The notes: generated by a model not told the origin, from the sequence alone. DNA of 49,296 nucleotides from Candidatus Paceibacterota bacterium (GCA_035452965.1 DAOTCE010000037.1:1-49296); one strand, 5' to 3'. Positions 30,329 to 38,878 are shown, numbered from the stretch's first letter. A program made the numbers and translations.

Positions 30329-31683
30329 GGAGCTCGGGCGCGGTGGCCACTGCGGTCGCCAACGGGTGCGTGGTTAAGCCGAAGCAGTTCAAGGCCAAGG
30401 TGACGGAGCGGCCTGGCGTGGACGGCGCCGGGCCTAACTGGCTGGTCGAGGTCGGGTCGGCGCATCTCAAGGTCTATTGCACGCCGAACGGCGACCGGGA
30501 GCTTTACACGATTTCCTACTGGATTGATCGGAAGCGGAAGCGTCTGGTGTTTCCCACATGGGAAAAGGCCATCGAGGAGGCGAAGAAGCTCGGCGGGCAG
30601 ATGGCTCTCGGCGACATGGGCGTGCCGCAACTGAGCAGCGCAGACTGGGCGGCCTACGCCCGGGCCCGGCAGTTGCTGGACCCGGTCGGCGTGGCCTTGG
30701 AGACGGCGGCGGCGGAATATGCGGATGCGGTGCAGAAGCTGGCGGGCCGGGCCTCCCTGAGCGCGGCGGTTGAGTTTTACCTGAAGCGGCACCCCATTGG
30801 CACGCAGCCGAAGCGGGTGGCCGAGGTAGTGAAGGAATGCCTGGAGTCGAAGCGGCAGGACCGGCTCAGCGCGCGGTATTTGAAGCAGTTGGAATACGAC
30901 CTGAACCGCTTCGCGGCGAAGTTCAAGAATTACCTCGGGGACATTTCCGGAGTGACGATCAATGACTGGTTGCGGTCGCTGGACGTGTCGCCCAGGACGC
31001 GCAACAACCTGCGCGGCTCGTTTCAGGTGCTTTACAGCTTCGCCAAGGCTAAGCGGTATGTGCCGAAGGACCATGACGAGCTAGACGCGGTTGCGCTGGC
31101 GAAGAACCTGGAGGGCGAGATCGGCATCTTCCGGCCGGATGAGTTCCGGGAGGTGCTGGCGGTGGCGAGGCGGGAAATGGTGCCGGCGCTGGTGCTCGGG
31201 GCGTTCGCCGGTGTGCGTCACGCCGAGATTCAGCGGCTGGACTGGCAGGACATCCGGATGAAGGCGGGGATCATCGAGATCCGGGCGGCGAAAGCGAAGA
31301 CGGCCAGCCGGCGGACAATCCCGATCATGCCGAACCTGAAGAAGTGGCTGAAGAAGTATCGCAAGGAGAGCGGGCCGGTTTGCCCGTTCGCCAACCTGAC
31401 GGAGCAGTTCCTGGATCTGACGGTTGCGGTCAACGAGCGCCGGAGCAAGAAGGACGTCGAGGGCGAGTTCAAATGGCAGCACAACGGGCTGCGGCATTCG
31501 TTCATCTCGTACCGAGTGGCGGTGGTGAAGAACGTCGCCCAGGTCGCGCTGGAGGCGGGGAACAGCCCGGCAGTGATCTTCAGCAACTACCGGGAGCTGG
31601 TGACGCCGCAGGACGCCAAGGCGTGGTTTGCGATTGTGCCGCCGGCTCGGGGCAAGCGAGCGAAGGGCAAGGGGGCGGCGTAG
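30151..31683 (+). CDS. Phage tyrosine-type integrase
   Basis: The product is 510 aa. The N-terminal 80 residues are low-complexity (A, T, S-rich). An arm/core-binding SAM-like domain lies at about 215-310. The catalytic domain shows AGVRHAEIQRLDW (first Arg, about 352), KAKTASRRTIPI (Lys), NGLRHSFISY (HxxR-type, about 448) and FSNYRELV (Tyr nucleophile, about 487). It integrates and excises the phage at the neighbouring tRNA-Pro gene. A stretch of TGACA repeats lies in the 5' part. The ATG at 30151 is used; later starts (for example near VVKPKQFKAKV) cannot be excluded. Confidence 0.9.
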   Translation: MSLTLAVSSQIGGAEGAESTTNNNCSAETAAAEASRTGPTEAVSAPAPGPNDVLTVPVSGSSGAVATAVANGCVVKPKQFKAKVTERPGVDGAGPNWLVEVGSAHLKVYCTPNGDRELYTISYWIDRKRKRLVFPTWEKAIEEAKKLGGQMALGDMGVPQLSSADWAAYARARQLLDPVGVALETAAAEYADAVQKLAGRASLSAAVEFYLKRHPIGTQPKRVAEVVKECLESKRQDRLSARYLKQLEYDLNRFAAKFKNYLGDISGVTINDWLRSLDVSPRTRNNLRGSFQVLYSFAKAKRYVPKDHDELDAVALAKNLEGEIGIFRPDEFREVLAVARREMVPALVLGAFAGVRHAEIQRLDWQDIRMKAGIIEIRAAKAKTASRRTIPIMPNLKKWLKKYRKESGPVCPFANLTEQFLDLTVAVNERRSKKDVEGEFKWQHNGLRHSFISYRVAVVKNVAQVALEAGNSPAVIFSNYRELVTPQDAKAWFAIVPPARGKRAKGKGAA

Positions 31684-31688
31684 GGCCA

Positions 31689-32363
31689 ATGAACGCTGCA
31701 GGGTTGCCAACGGAAGGGGAGATGCAGGCGCTTAAGCGTGCGCTCAACTCTCTGCTTTGGACGAAGGATGCGCCGGAGGTGCCCGAGGACATGAAAGCGC
31801 TGTCGGTCACGGGCGGGCAGTTCGAGACAGCAAGGGTGAACATCCAATGCGTGGCGCATATGGTTGTGGTTTCCGGATTGCTGGCGCGCCGGGGATTCCA
31901 GACGGTGACGCGGCGCGGCATGGCGTTCGTCATCGAAAGCAGTCCAGATGGAAACCCGCGGAAAGCCCTACTGAACCAGATCGCCAAGCATTTCTGGTTC
32001 ACGGTCAAGGGGCATGGCCTGGTGGACTTGAGTTTGCATGGCGAGAAGGAGAGCCCGCTGGTGTATTGCAACAGGACGCCGGGCAACCGGTGGGAGGTGG
32101 ACTTTGCCGACGATGGGGAGAAGGTTGAGCGGTTCATAAGATCAAAGCGGCAGGGGTGTCTGTATGTGACGCTGGGCAAAAAGGCGGTGAGCCAGGCGGA
32201 TACAGAGCAGTCATTGGGCGAGTGCTTCGCGCCGGCGAAGAGGGCCGGCATTCAACTCACTTACGGCAAGTTAGTTGATTTCTGCGAGCGGGTGTTGGCG
32301 GGAACCCAAGAGCCGCTAGATGGAGGAGCGCAGCCCGAGGTCTGGGAGAAGCTGGCTAGGTAG
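31689..32363 (+). CDS. Prophage protein of unknown function
   Basis: The product is 224 aa from the ATG at 31689, 5 bp after the integrase stop. The frame is open further upstream, but that part overlaps the integrase gene. Visible parts are a helical start (EMQALKRALNSLLW), VCHMVVV-like hydrophobic strands (VAHMVVVSGLLARRGF), then KHFWFTVKGHGLVDLSLHGEKE and a C-terminal helix. No signal peptide or membrane helix, and no family recognised. The position next to int suggests an accessory or exclusion function, but this is not supported by any motif. Confidence 0.55.
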   Translation: MNAAGLPTEGEMQALKRALNSLLWTKDAPEVPEDMKALSVTGGQFETARVNIQCVAHMVVVSGLLARRGFQTVTRRGMAFVIESSPDGNPRKALLNQIAKHFWFTVKGHGLVDLSLHGEKESPLVYCNRTPGNRWEVDFADDGEKVERFIRSKRQGCLYVTLGKKAVSQADTEQSLGECFAPAKRAGIQLTYGKLVDFCERVLAGTQEPLDGGAQPEVWEKLAR

Positions 32364-32527
32364 GTTACTCCAGAGAAGGCGCCGTGCGCGGTGGGCCTGC
32401 CCGGCCTGAGGGCTAGAGGGACGCGGCTGGGGCCCGCCGGCGGGGAGGGGCATAAGCACTGTAAGCGCGGCTGGGGGTGTCCGATCGCTGGCTACGTGCA
32501 TCGCCTCAGGAGGAAGATGGGTATTCT

Positions 32528-32561
32528 AGTCCGTGGACTGATAATCGTCCTCTGGAGACTA
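32528..32561 (+). promoter_or_regulatory. Controller-protein binding site (C-box) candidate
   Basis: AGTCCGTGGACT (32528-32539) is a perfect palindrome with the CGTG core typical of C-boxes. It is followed by GTCC and AGACT half sites at 32547-32561. GATAAT (32540-32545) could be the -10 element. It lies directly before the controller gene. Confidence 0.65.
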
Positions 32562-32571
32562 TGTTCCGCTG

Positions 32572-32808
32572 ATGCGCAAGCGCTCAGCCGAACTGCAAGA
32601 GCTTGGCCGCCGGATTCGGGCGGCGCGCATCGCTTTGGGATTCAGTCAGGAGGAGCTGGCTTACGAGAGCGAAATTGACCGCAGCTACATCGGCGGGGTG
32701 GAACGCGGGGAGCGCAACATCACGTTCAATGTGCTGTGCAAGATTGCGGTGGCGCTCAAGTGCGATGTCGCGGCGCTGACGAAAGACCTTCCCCGGAGGC
32801 CGCGATGA
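32572..32808 (+). CDS. XRE-type controller protein of a restriction-modification system
   Basis: The product is 78 aa, the size of C proteins. The HTH LGFSQEELAYESEIDRSYIGG and VERGERNITFNVLCKIA (about residues 20-58) match C.BamHI/C.AhdI-like dimers. These bind C-boxes and delay endonuclease production after entry into a new host. A C-box-like site is just upstream. Its TGA overlaps the endonuclease ATG (ATGA), so C and R are translated together. There is no clear ribosome-binding site, suggesting leaderless or short-leader translation. Confidence 0.85.
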   Translation: MRKRSAELQELGRRIRAARIALGFSQEELAYESEIDRSYIGGVERGERNITFNVLCKIAVALKCDVAALTKDLPRRPR

Positions 32809-33572
32809 AGTTTGTCCGGACAGTCGTGGTCTTTGACCGGGGCGGGCTGATGGCCAGCGAGCCGTGGGCGCGCATGCACGAGGCGATTACTGGTGCGGTT
32901 CAGAAGATTGTCCACCCGCCGGGAAGCGACCGTTTTGTGATACGGCGCAGGATACCGAAATCAGATGCGCAGGGACGGCCAAGCAAGCAGTGGATGAGAA
33001 ACGGCGTGGTCCCGATAAAGCGGCAGTTCCTGGCCAACTTGACAGAGGCGGGGTGGCGCGCCGAAATGCCAGTAGGGCTCGGACGCTCAGTGCTGGCCGA
33101 GGCAGAACCCACTGCCAAGACCACGCTCAAGGAATTCCCGTCAATGCGAGACTACGGTTTCGATGACGCCCATTGGTGCGAGGTGTTTCGTGAAGGGCTC
33201 GGCGACTTTGATTTCTACTCTCAGTCGGCAGATGGATTGCGCTGCGTAGTCGAGTGGGAGACCGGCAACATATCCTCGAGCCACCGATCGATGAATAAAC
33301 TGTGCTTGGTGATGCTGGCTGGCCTCATCGACATCGGGGTGGTGATCCTGCCGAGCCGCCAGCTTTACCCCCACCTCACAGACCGCATCGGCAACTGGGA
33401 GGAGTTGTCGCCATACCTGGCCCTATGGCACCACGTAGGCAATAGTGTTAAGCGAGGCCTATTGGCGGTGACGGTGGTGGAGCACGACGAGCTTACGGAT
33501 GACGCGGGGGTACCGTTCATTTCGCAGGGCACCGACGGACGTAGCGCCGAGGGCGCGAGCAAGCTACTGTAA
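32805..33572 (+). CDS. BamHI-like type II restriction endonuclease
   Basis: The product is 255 aa. The segment VEWETGNISSSHRSMNKL (about residues 149-166) is nearly identical to the same region of R.BamHI. It carries the ExE catalytic pair (E150 and E152). FDFY (D136) aligns with the BamHI IDVY aspartate. NGVVPIK (about 66-72) and LTDRIGNWEELSPY are also shared. The enzyme should therefore cut a GGATCC-like site, but specificity cannot be read directly. It is longer than R.BamHI (213 aa), mainly at the N-terminus and near the C-terminus. The gene is co-transcribed with the controller and convergent with the methyltransferase, overlapping it by 9 bp. Confidence 0.85.
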   Translation: MKFVRTVVVFDRGGLMASEPWARMHEAITGAVQKIVHPPGSDRFVIRRRIPKSDAQGRPSKQWMRNGVVPIKRQFLANLTEAGWRAEMPVGLGRSVLAEAEPTAKTTLKEFPSMRDYGFDDAHWCEVFREGLGDFDFYSQSADGLRCVVEWETGNISSSHRSMNKLCLVMLAGLIDIGVVILPSRQLYPHLTDRIGNWEELSPYLALWHHVGNSVKRGLLAVTVVEHDELTDDAGVPFISQGTDGRSAEGASKLL

Positions 33573-34487
33573 AACGAGTGTCTTCTGACGGGTTTGCTCG
33601 TTCCCATTCGCCTGAACCTGGTAGCGGTCGGAGCGGTGGCCGTTTTTGTGGCGCAGTTGAAGTGCCGCGCTTTTGAATAGGACGTTCTTCTCAAGGGCCA
33701 ACTTCTCAAGATATTCCAGGTCTCCAGCGGTGTCGCGCAGGCGTGCTATGGCGTCGGCGCAGTGAAGTTCAACGCCGATCCAACGACGGCCCAAAAGCTG
33801 TGCTGCGACGAATGTCGTGCCGGAACCACCAAATGGGTCGAAAACGAAAGAGCCGGGATCGCTGGCCATCGCAAGGACGCGGTCGAGCAGTTTCAAGGAG
33901 AGTTCGTTCGCCTTGCGACGCTTATACTTTTGGTGGCGAACGGGAGGGATGTCGTCCCACACGTCAGCGAGATTGACGCCGCGCGGGTTCATCTTGTTCT
34001 TGTAGCCGCCGTAGTCGTGTTTTTCGCCGCCACAATGGCGGCAGGTTTCAATTGGCAGGCGGTCTGGGTGGAAGATCGAGGGCTTGGGGCCTTTGACAAA
34101 GTAAAGGAGCGAGTAGTGCGACGGGTACAACCGGCCTTGGATGGGCAGCCGATACGTCATGTTGATGGCGACCCAGTGCCGGAATGTGAGGCGGCTGGCC
34201 AGGAAGTCCCCGAGCCGGAGGTTCCATTTGGGCAGGTTGTATACGAAAAACGAGCCGCCGGGTTTGAGGAGCCGTATGGCCTCGTTGATCCAGCGCTTGC
34301 TCCAGTCGAGGTACTCCTGATCCTCCAGAGCGTCGTTGATTTTCGAGGAGTAGGATTTTCCGAGGTTGAACGGCGGGTCTGCGAAAAGGAGATCTACCGA
34401 GCCAGCCGGCAGCGATGGCATTACCGTTAGGCAATCGCCCTCGTAGAGCTGGCCCAAGTCGGTCTGGAATACTGGCTGCAACGGCAC
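33564..34487 (-). CDS. DNA methyltransferase (N4-cytosine/N6-adenine, beta class) of the BamHI-like system
   Basis: The product is 307 aa. The catalytic motif IV ADPPFNLGKSY (about residues 36-46) precedes the SAM-binding motif I FDPFGGSGTT (about 218-228), the order of beta-class enzymes. M.BamHI is an N4-cytosine methyltransferase of similar design. A zinc-finger-like CRHCGGEKHDYGG lies in the target-recognition region. It would protect host and phage DNA from the neighbouring endonuclease. It is transcribed toward R, and the two 3' ends overlap by 9 bp. The final 30 or so residues are basic and variable. Confidence 0.85.
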   Translation of the reverse strand: MPLQPVFQTDLGQLYEGDCLTVMPSLPAGSVDLLFADPPFNLGKSYSSKINDALEDQEYLDWSKRWINEAIRLLKPGGSFFVYNLPKWNLRLGDFLASRLTFRHWVAINMTYRLPIQGRLYPSHYSLLYFVKGPKPSIFHPDRLPIETCRHCGGEKHDYGGYKNKMNPRGVNLADVWDDIPPVRHQKYKRRKANELSLKLLDRVLAMASDPGSFVFDPFGGSGTTFVAAQLLGRRWIGVELHCADAIARLRDTAGDLEYLEKLALEKNVLFKSAALQLRHKNGHRSDRYQVQANGNEQTRQKTLVLQ

Positions 34488-34582
34488 GATACAAGGTTAG
34501 TTGGTTCGCTGGAGCGCGCAACAGCAAAGGAGTGTGAAAGGGCGAGGTTGACAAGTGGAGCTGAAGCGCGGGACTCTTTGGC

Positions 34583-36019
34583 ATGCAGCAGGCTGAACCA
34601 GGTTTACAGGCAGCGCCACGCAAACCGGCGGCGTCACGGCTGGGAAGCGACAGGCGGCCCCGGCTCATAGCCGAGGTGCTTCAGGCGGGATTCACGCACA
34701 AGCTATTTCCTGCCCATCTTCAGCTTATCCCGCACATGAATGAATTGTACGAGATGGAGCTAGCGTCCGCAGAGGCCGGGTTGATGACTAACGAGGAGCT
34801 TGTCAGGAATGCCGGCTATTTTGGGCGAGTCGGAGACGAGTGGACGCGGCACTTTCTTATTTGCAGCGGTGAGCCTCTAAGGCTGCCGAAGCACTCCTCC
34901 TCGCAACTGCGCTCGTTTTTCGAGAGGAACCAGTTCCGGACTGGCTATGCAACGCATGGGCTGTTTCCTTACCGTGGGAAGTTCCACCCGCAGATGATTA
35001 AGGGCGTGCTGAATGCGATGGGGCTTCGGCCTGGCGAAACCGTAGTGGACCCGATGATGGGCTCAGGAACAGTGCTCATTGAGGCGAAGCTTATGGGCAT
35101 TAAGTCCGTTGGGCTGGATGCAAGCCCGTTCTGCCGGTTCATGGTCCAGGCCAAACTGGATGGATTGACGGTGGCCCTTGAACCCTTGCAGGCGGCCTGC
35201 CGGGACAGCAAGGCTGTATTCGAGCACTTCAAGAAGCGCGCTGGCCAGCCGAGTGCGGGGAGCAAGGTTCGGTACTATGCGCCCGCAGAGCCTTGGGATG
35301 AGGGCTTAAAGGACGGATCTGGGCCGTTCGCGTATGACGCCAAGTTCGGCGCGCTACCGAAGGGCTGTGAAGCCGCGAAGGTGTATGACTTCCTCCTGCT
35401 CGCATACTTGGACAGCGCTGGCTATAGCGAGCGCAGTGAGAGAAAGGCCCCCTACGATCAGTTCCACGCGATCTTGGAGCGGTACTACTTCGTAGCCAGG
35501 AAGATCCAGAACGTGCTCGGCGGGTTCGAGTCAGAGATGGCCGAGGCCACGGCAGTTCGGGGTGACGCGAGGAAGCTGCCACTCGAGAATGAGTCCGTGG
35601 AGGGCGTTCTGTTCTCTCCACCGTATAGCTTTGCAATCGACTACCTGGAGAATGACTCCTTCCATCTAAACTACTTGGGCGTGGATTTGGAGGAGCTGCG
35701 TAAGGGGATGGTCGGGCTTCGCGGCGGATCATTGCGGGAGAAGTTTGAACTGTACCGTGAGGACATGGAGCAAGTGATGGCCGAGTGTGCCAGGGTGCTC
35801 AGGCCGGGACGTTTCTGCACGGTTGTGGTCGGCACAAACAACAACCAGTTGGGTAAGATTCTCGGCACGCCAGCCGAGGAGGTGACGGGCATTGACGAGC
35901 TGATTTCAGATTGGGCGCGCGGGCATGGGCTGCAGCGCGTGCGGAAGCTGCACCGGCAGATCCATGGGATGTCTAACACGATGCGGACGGAGTACATTGT
36001 GTTCTTCCAGAAGGGCTGA
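34583..36019 (+). CDS. Second DNA methyltransferase (SPPY-type)
   Basis: The product is 478 aa. The SAM-binding motif VVDPMMGSGTVLIEAKLMG (about residues 152-170) and the catalytic motif FSPPYSFAIDY (about 342-352) are clear. The SPPY form is common in N4-cytosine methyltransferases. Motif I precedes motif IV (alpha order), unlike the other enzyme. A start at 34737 (MNELYEMEL) is possible, because the first 50 residues are low in family-like features. It may be an orphan anti-restriction methylase or a second modification enzyme. Target unknown. It lies divergently from the BamHI-like methylase with 95 bp between. Confidence 0.8.
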   Translation: MQQAEPGLQAAPRKPAASRLGSDRRPRLIAEVLQAGFTHKLFPAHLQLIPHMNELYEMELASAEAGLMTNEELVRNAGYFGRVGDEWTRHFLICSGEPLRLPKHSSSQLRSFFERNQFRTGYATHGLFPYRGKFHPQMIKGVLNAMGLRPGETVVDPMMGSGTVLIEAKLMGIKSVGLDASPFCRFMVQAKLDGLTVALEPLQAACRDSKAVFEHFKKRAGQPSAGSKVRYYAPAEPWDEGLKDGSGPFAYDAKFGALPKGCEAAKVYDFLLLAYLDSAGYSERSERKAPYDQFHAILERYYFVARKIQNVLGGFESEMAEATAVRGDARKLPLENESVEGVLFSPPYSFAIDYLENDSFHLNYLGVDLEELRKGMVGLRGGSLREKFELYREDMEQVMAECARVLRPGRFCTVVVGTNNNQLGKILGTPAEEVTGIDELISDWARGHGLQRVRKLHRQIHGMSNTMRTEYIVFFQKG

Positions 36020-36170
36020 AGCCTTCCAGATTCCTGCTTTTCTTCCGCTGAGATTTGAGGGTGTCCGTAGCCCGGAGGGTGGCTACGTCTTCAACCGAGG
36101 CGGGTTGCCAGGCGGCGGTCCTCGCGTCGGGCGCTGGTGGGGGCGGGGGTCGTCACCAGATTAATTTTCT

Positions 36171-36194
36171 GGGTTGGACAGCCTTTGTCCTAGG
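36171..36194. promoter_or_regulatory. Inverted repeat GGACA-N5-TGTCC upstream of a prophage gene
   Basis: GGACAGCCTTTGTCC (36176-36190) is a short palindrome 25 bp before the ATG at 36215. TGGACA/TGATAC could form weak promoter hexamers around it. A weak call. Confidence 0.3.
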
Positions 36195-36214
36195 GGGCTG
36201 ATACTTTGGGAGGC

Positions 36215-37111
36215 ATGAACATCATTAATCAGCGAGAAGTTTTGAAGCGGATAGCGGGGGTGCGGTTGTTGTCGGCCAAGGCGCTGGGGCTGGCGCTGCA
36301 GGCGCCGGTGTTCGTGTGGGATATGCCTCCCGAAGGACGAATTTACAGCAAGGAGGAGCTGGAATTTCTCAATACCAGCGTTCTGGAGCCGGGGACGCAG
36401 TGCCCGAAGTTGCTACCGTTTCCTTTGTTTCGCGTAGCGACCTGGGCGGGCTTTGATTTGTGGTTCCACACCGGGACGATGTCGCTGACGTGCCTGAGTT
36501 ACACACGGCCGGGGGATTTGGGGGTTGAGGATGAACCGAAGAGCGAATCGCTGTTCGAGCACGAATACCGCTGGGTGCTGGAGGAGGGAAGCGTGCAGGG
36601 GGAAGGCGCGGCGCCGACACGTATCAAGGGCCGTTTGACTGCGATGGTCGATTGGAAGCCGGTGCCGGAAGGGAAGGTCCTGGCGATGAAGGAGAAGGAC
36701 CCGAAAGGTTTCGAGGGGATGTTCATGGAGCCGCTCCGTAACTTGCAGGGTTTCCTTTTCGATATGGAGTACCCGGGGAACGTAGTGGTGAAGGTGGAAC
36801 CGGCGGAGAAGCCGGGCAAGAGCGTGGAGTGGCGGCTGGCACGGACGCATTACTGCATTTTGCGGCGGGGGGATGCGCGGGCGTGCCAACGCCAGGCGAC
36901 TGGCCCGAGCGAAGAGCAGATCGTGCGGGCGGCCCATTGGCGCAGGGCGCATTTCCGGCGGCTGCGGAGTGCCGTGTTTACGCAGAAGCGAGGGCAGCTC
37001 GTGGCGGTGCGGCATGCCTGGGTGGGGCCGGCCGAGTGGAAGGGGAATGACGGCAAGGTTTACAGGGTGGTGACCTTTGAGCGAGGCGAGGCTGGGCACG
37101 CTGAGAACTGA
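36215..37111 (+). CDS. Prophage protein of unknown function
   Basis: The product is 298 aa from the ATG at 36215, which has a GGGAGG ribosome site just upstream. It contains EVLKRIAGVRLLSAKALGLA at the start, aromatic-rich beta strands in the middle (RVATWAGFDLWFHTGTMSLT), and a basic C-terminal half (RAAHWRRAHFRRLRSAVFTQKRG, then VGPAEWKGNDGKVYRVV). No transmembrane helix or catalytic motif was seen, and I do not recognise a family. The basic C-terminus could bind nucleic acid. The nearest neighbours are the second methylase and the repressor, which is transcribed from the opposite strand. Confidence 0.65.
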   Translation: MNIINQREVLKRIAGVRLLSAKALGLALQAPVFVWDMPPEGRIYSKEELEFLNTSVLEPGTQCPKLLPFPLFRVATWAGFDLWFHTGTMSLTCLSYTRPGDLGVEDEPKSESLFEHEYRWVLEEGSVQGEGAAPTRIKGRLTAMVDWKPVPEGKVLAMKEKDPKGFEGMFMEPLRNLQGFLFDMEYPGNVVVKVEPAEKPGKSVEWRLARTHYCILRRGDARACQRQATGPSEEQIVRAAHWRRAHFRRLRSAVFTQKRGQLVAVRHAWVGPAEWKGNDGKVYRVVTFERGEAGHAEN

Positions 37112-37241
37112 AGCGAGCGAGACGCGGCTGGTATGGGAACCGTTGAAACGGCTCAGCGCAGGGGGCCGCTTCACACCGCGCTGAAGCGTGTTAATGAGAG
37201 CGGCTGTAACGGCCAGCGTTCGCTGTGCCGCGTGGTTTGAT

Positions 37242-37946
37242 TCAGCGTCCGCGGCGTGGCTTGCGCGCATCTTGGGCCGGCATTCCGTCCAGCAGTTGTG
37301 GTTTGCGCTTGGGGAGTGAGCGGCCGGATTTTGATTCAATGATCTTGTTGGTGGCATGTGAGCAGTCGCTCAGGATCTGCGCAACCAATTGGTAGCAGTT
37401 GTTGCCTGCGTCATTGGAACTCACCGCCTCATTGAGGCGATGGCCCCACTTTTCCAGCAGATCCTCGAATCCGTCCATGGGTTCAACAACCTCGCCGATG
37501 GCTTTGGTGATCCGGTAGCCAAAGAGGTCCACTGCACCGACCTCGTTGGCGGCCAAGGCCGATAGGGCACCTCTGGTGATATTCATCACACAGGCCGCTA
37601 TGATCGCCGGGACGTCGAAGTACGACAGGAACAGGAGGTTTGGGTCCTTGGGATTGATGGACTGGCAGCGCTCGAAGGTCTCCCGGGTGTAGGGCTTGTG
37701 GCGCGCGTCGAGAATGGGGGCACTGATGTCGTTCTTCATCAGCCACTCGAAGTTAACCCCGGTACGCATGGCAATTTCGCCGCCGAGGGATTCCGCCAGC
37801 GGGAGTTTGCAGAGCTCAATCTTCTGGATGGTGACGGGGGAGCGTTTGACCAGGCGCGCCATTTCCTTTTGCGTCATGTCGGGGCCGATGGTGTGCCGGA
37901 GGATCGCCAGCGTGTGCTTCAGAGGTGATGGTTTCATAACGGGCAT
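37242..37946 (-). CDS. XRE-family regulator, probable prophage repressor
   Basis: The product is 234 aa. The N-terminal HTH (about residues 10-60: HTLAILRHTIG, then MTQKEMARLVKRSPVTIQKIE) resembles lambda-repressor-like domains. The C-terminal domain (about 90-215) is alpha-helical, without the Ala-Gly cleavage site and Ser-Lys dyad of LexA/CI-type proteases, so induction would not use RecA cleavage. It faces away from the early genes, like a lysogeny repressor. ATACGCA-containing repeats at 37951-38004 upstream are operator candidates. Start could be 37946 or 37937. Confidence 0.7.
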   Translation of the reverse strand: MPVMKPSPLKHTLAILRHTIGPDMTQKEMARLVKRSPVTIQKIELCKLPLAESLGGEIAMRTGVNFEWLMKNDISAPILDARHKPYTRETFERCQSINPKDPNLLFLSYFDVPAIIAACVMNITRGALSALAANEVGAVDLFGYRITKAIGEVVEPMDGFEDLLEKWGHRLNEAVSSNDAGNNCYQLVAQILSDCSHATNKIIESKSGRSLPKRKPQLLDGMPAQDARKPRRGR

Positions 37947-37950
37947 ACCA

Positions 37951-38004
37951 TATACGCAATAAACCTACGTGTCAACGTTGCCCGCATACGCATTGCGTGT
38001 ATGC
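37951..38004. promoter_or_regulatory. Operator candidates for the repressor
   Basis: TATACGCAAT (37951-37960) and ATACGCATT (37986-37994) are direct repeats. The second lies inside GCATAC-N9-GTATGC (37984-38004), a symmetric site. They lie 5-60 bp upstream of the repressor start. Confidence 0.55.
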
Positions 38005-38068
38005 TCGCAGGCACGCAGATGAACGCCAGGTGGGCCGGCATGCAGGCAAGCGTTTTTTTCGGGAAAAG

Positions 38069-38114
38069 TGGCGGCTCCTGACGGCCCGTGACGGCTGGTG
38101 ACGGTTCCTGACGG
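38069..38114 (+). repeat. Five-unit 10-bp tandem array (TGACGG phase)
   Basis: TGGCGG at 38069 and TGACGG at 38079, 38089, 38099 and 38109 form an exact 10-bp period. Spacers are CTCC, CCCG, CTGG and TTCC. It is the same array as 1066-1111, in opposite orientation. It lies in the 698-bp gap between the repressor and the next gene. Confidence 0.8.
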
Positions 38115-38644
38115 TGGCGCCGGCGGCGGCCTGGGCGGCGTGGCCAACGTGGTGGGTATGGTCGAGGCGCGCGCGAGCGGGCGGTGGGCGGCGGAGGGGG
38201 CACCTGGGGGACGCCTAGGGGTGCTAAGGGGCACTCCGGGGGCGCTGAGGATCTGGTTAGTAGCGCGGCTGCTGAGAGGGCAGCTATGGTGCGCGGGCTG
38301 GGAATGAACCCGTGTGCAGGCAAGTGCGTTGGTGGTGAAAGCAGAAAGCGTGAAGGAAATGACGAAAAGTGAAAAGTGGGTTTCAGGCCCGTGGAATAAG
38401 GGTCTGGTTGAGGTCGCGATTTTCGGCGCCGGATGGCGGTCGAAAACCGTCAACAGTTTTCTGAAATATTTTTGTGCGCAAGAACTGTGGTCACGGGTGG
38501 TTGCTTTCGCATGCCTTCGCATGCGTGCAGGTGGTGCTTTTGGCACCCCGATTGGTTGCGAAAAAAAGGCTTTATAACAGGTGCGCGCGCGAATGGTCAG
38601 GCGGGCTGAGCAGCGCGGCGTGAAGTGAACAGATGGGTTGAACA
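38115..38644. other. Non-coding early control region
   Basis: About 530 bp without a credible gene. It includes a GGGGC-rich stretch (38190-38260), two GCATGC-containing repeats near 38509-38525 and an AT-rich promoter-like stretch with TATAAC at 38573-38578 upstream of the next gene. It probably holds the early promoter. Confidence 0.4.
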
Positions 38645-38878
38645 ATGATGACGATGCAAGCGAATCAAGTGGTGGCGACCGGAACGCAGAGCGTGCCGGT
38701 CGAGGAGTTCATCAACAAGAGCGAGGTGGCGCGCCGTCTGAAGAAGACGGTTCGCTGCATAGATAACTGGATGTCGAGAGGCATCCTTCCCTACTACAAG
38801 ATCGGGCGCTCGGTGGCGTTCAAGTGGAGCGAGATCGAAGCCGCGCTGGCCAGGACGTGCCGGGTCTGCAGAGGTTGA
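38645..38878 (+). CDS. Small winged-HTH (excisionase/MerR-like) DNA-binding protein
   Basis: The product is 77 aa. INKSEVARRLKKTVRCIDNWMSRGILPYYKIGRSVAFKWSE is the HTH_17 fold: helix-turn-helix, then a short wing and a C-terminal helix. It may be an excisionase or early transcription regulator. Starting the early block after the control region fits both. Two Cys (CRVCRG) at the end could bind a metal but are too few for a zinc finger. ATG at 38645 or 38648. Confidence 0.75.
   Translation: MMTMQANQVVATGTQSVPVEEFINKSEVARRLKKTVRCIDNWMSRGILPYYKIGRSVAFKWSEIEAALARTCRVCRG

Noticed and set aside
37947..38644. Reverse transcriptase, retron or diversity-generating element in the non-coding control region
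   Set aside because: No reverse transcriptase motif (YxDD) is encoded anywhere in the window, and no template-variable repeat pair was seen.
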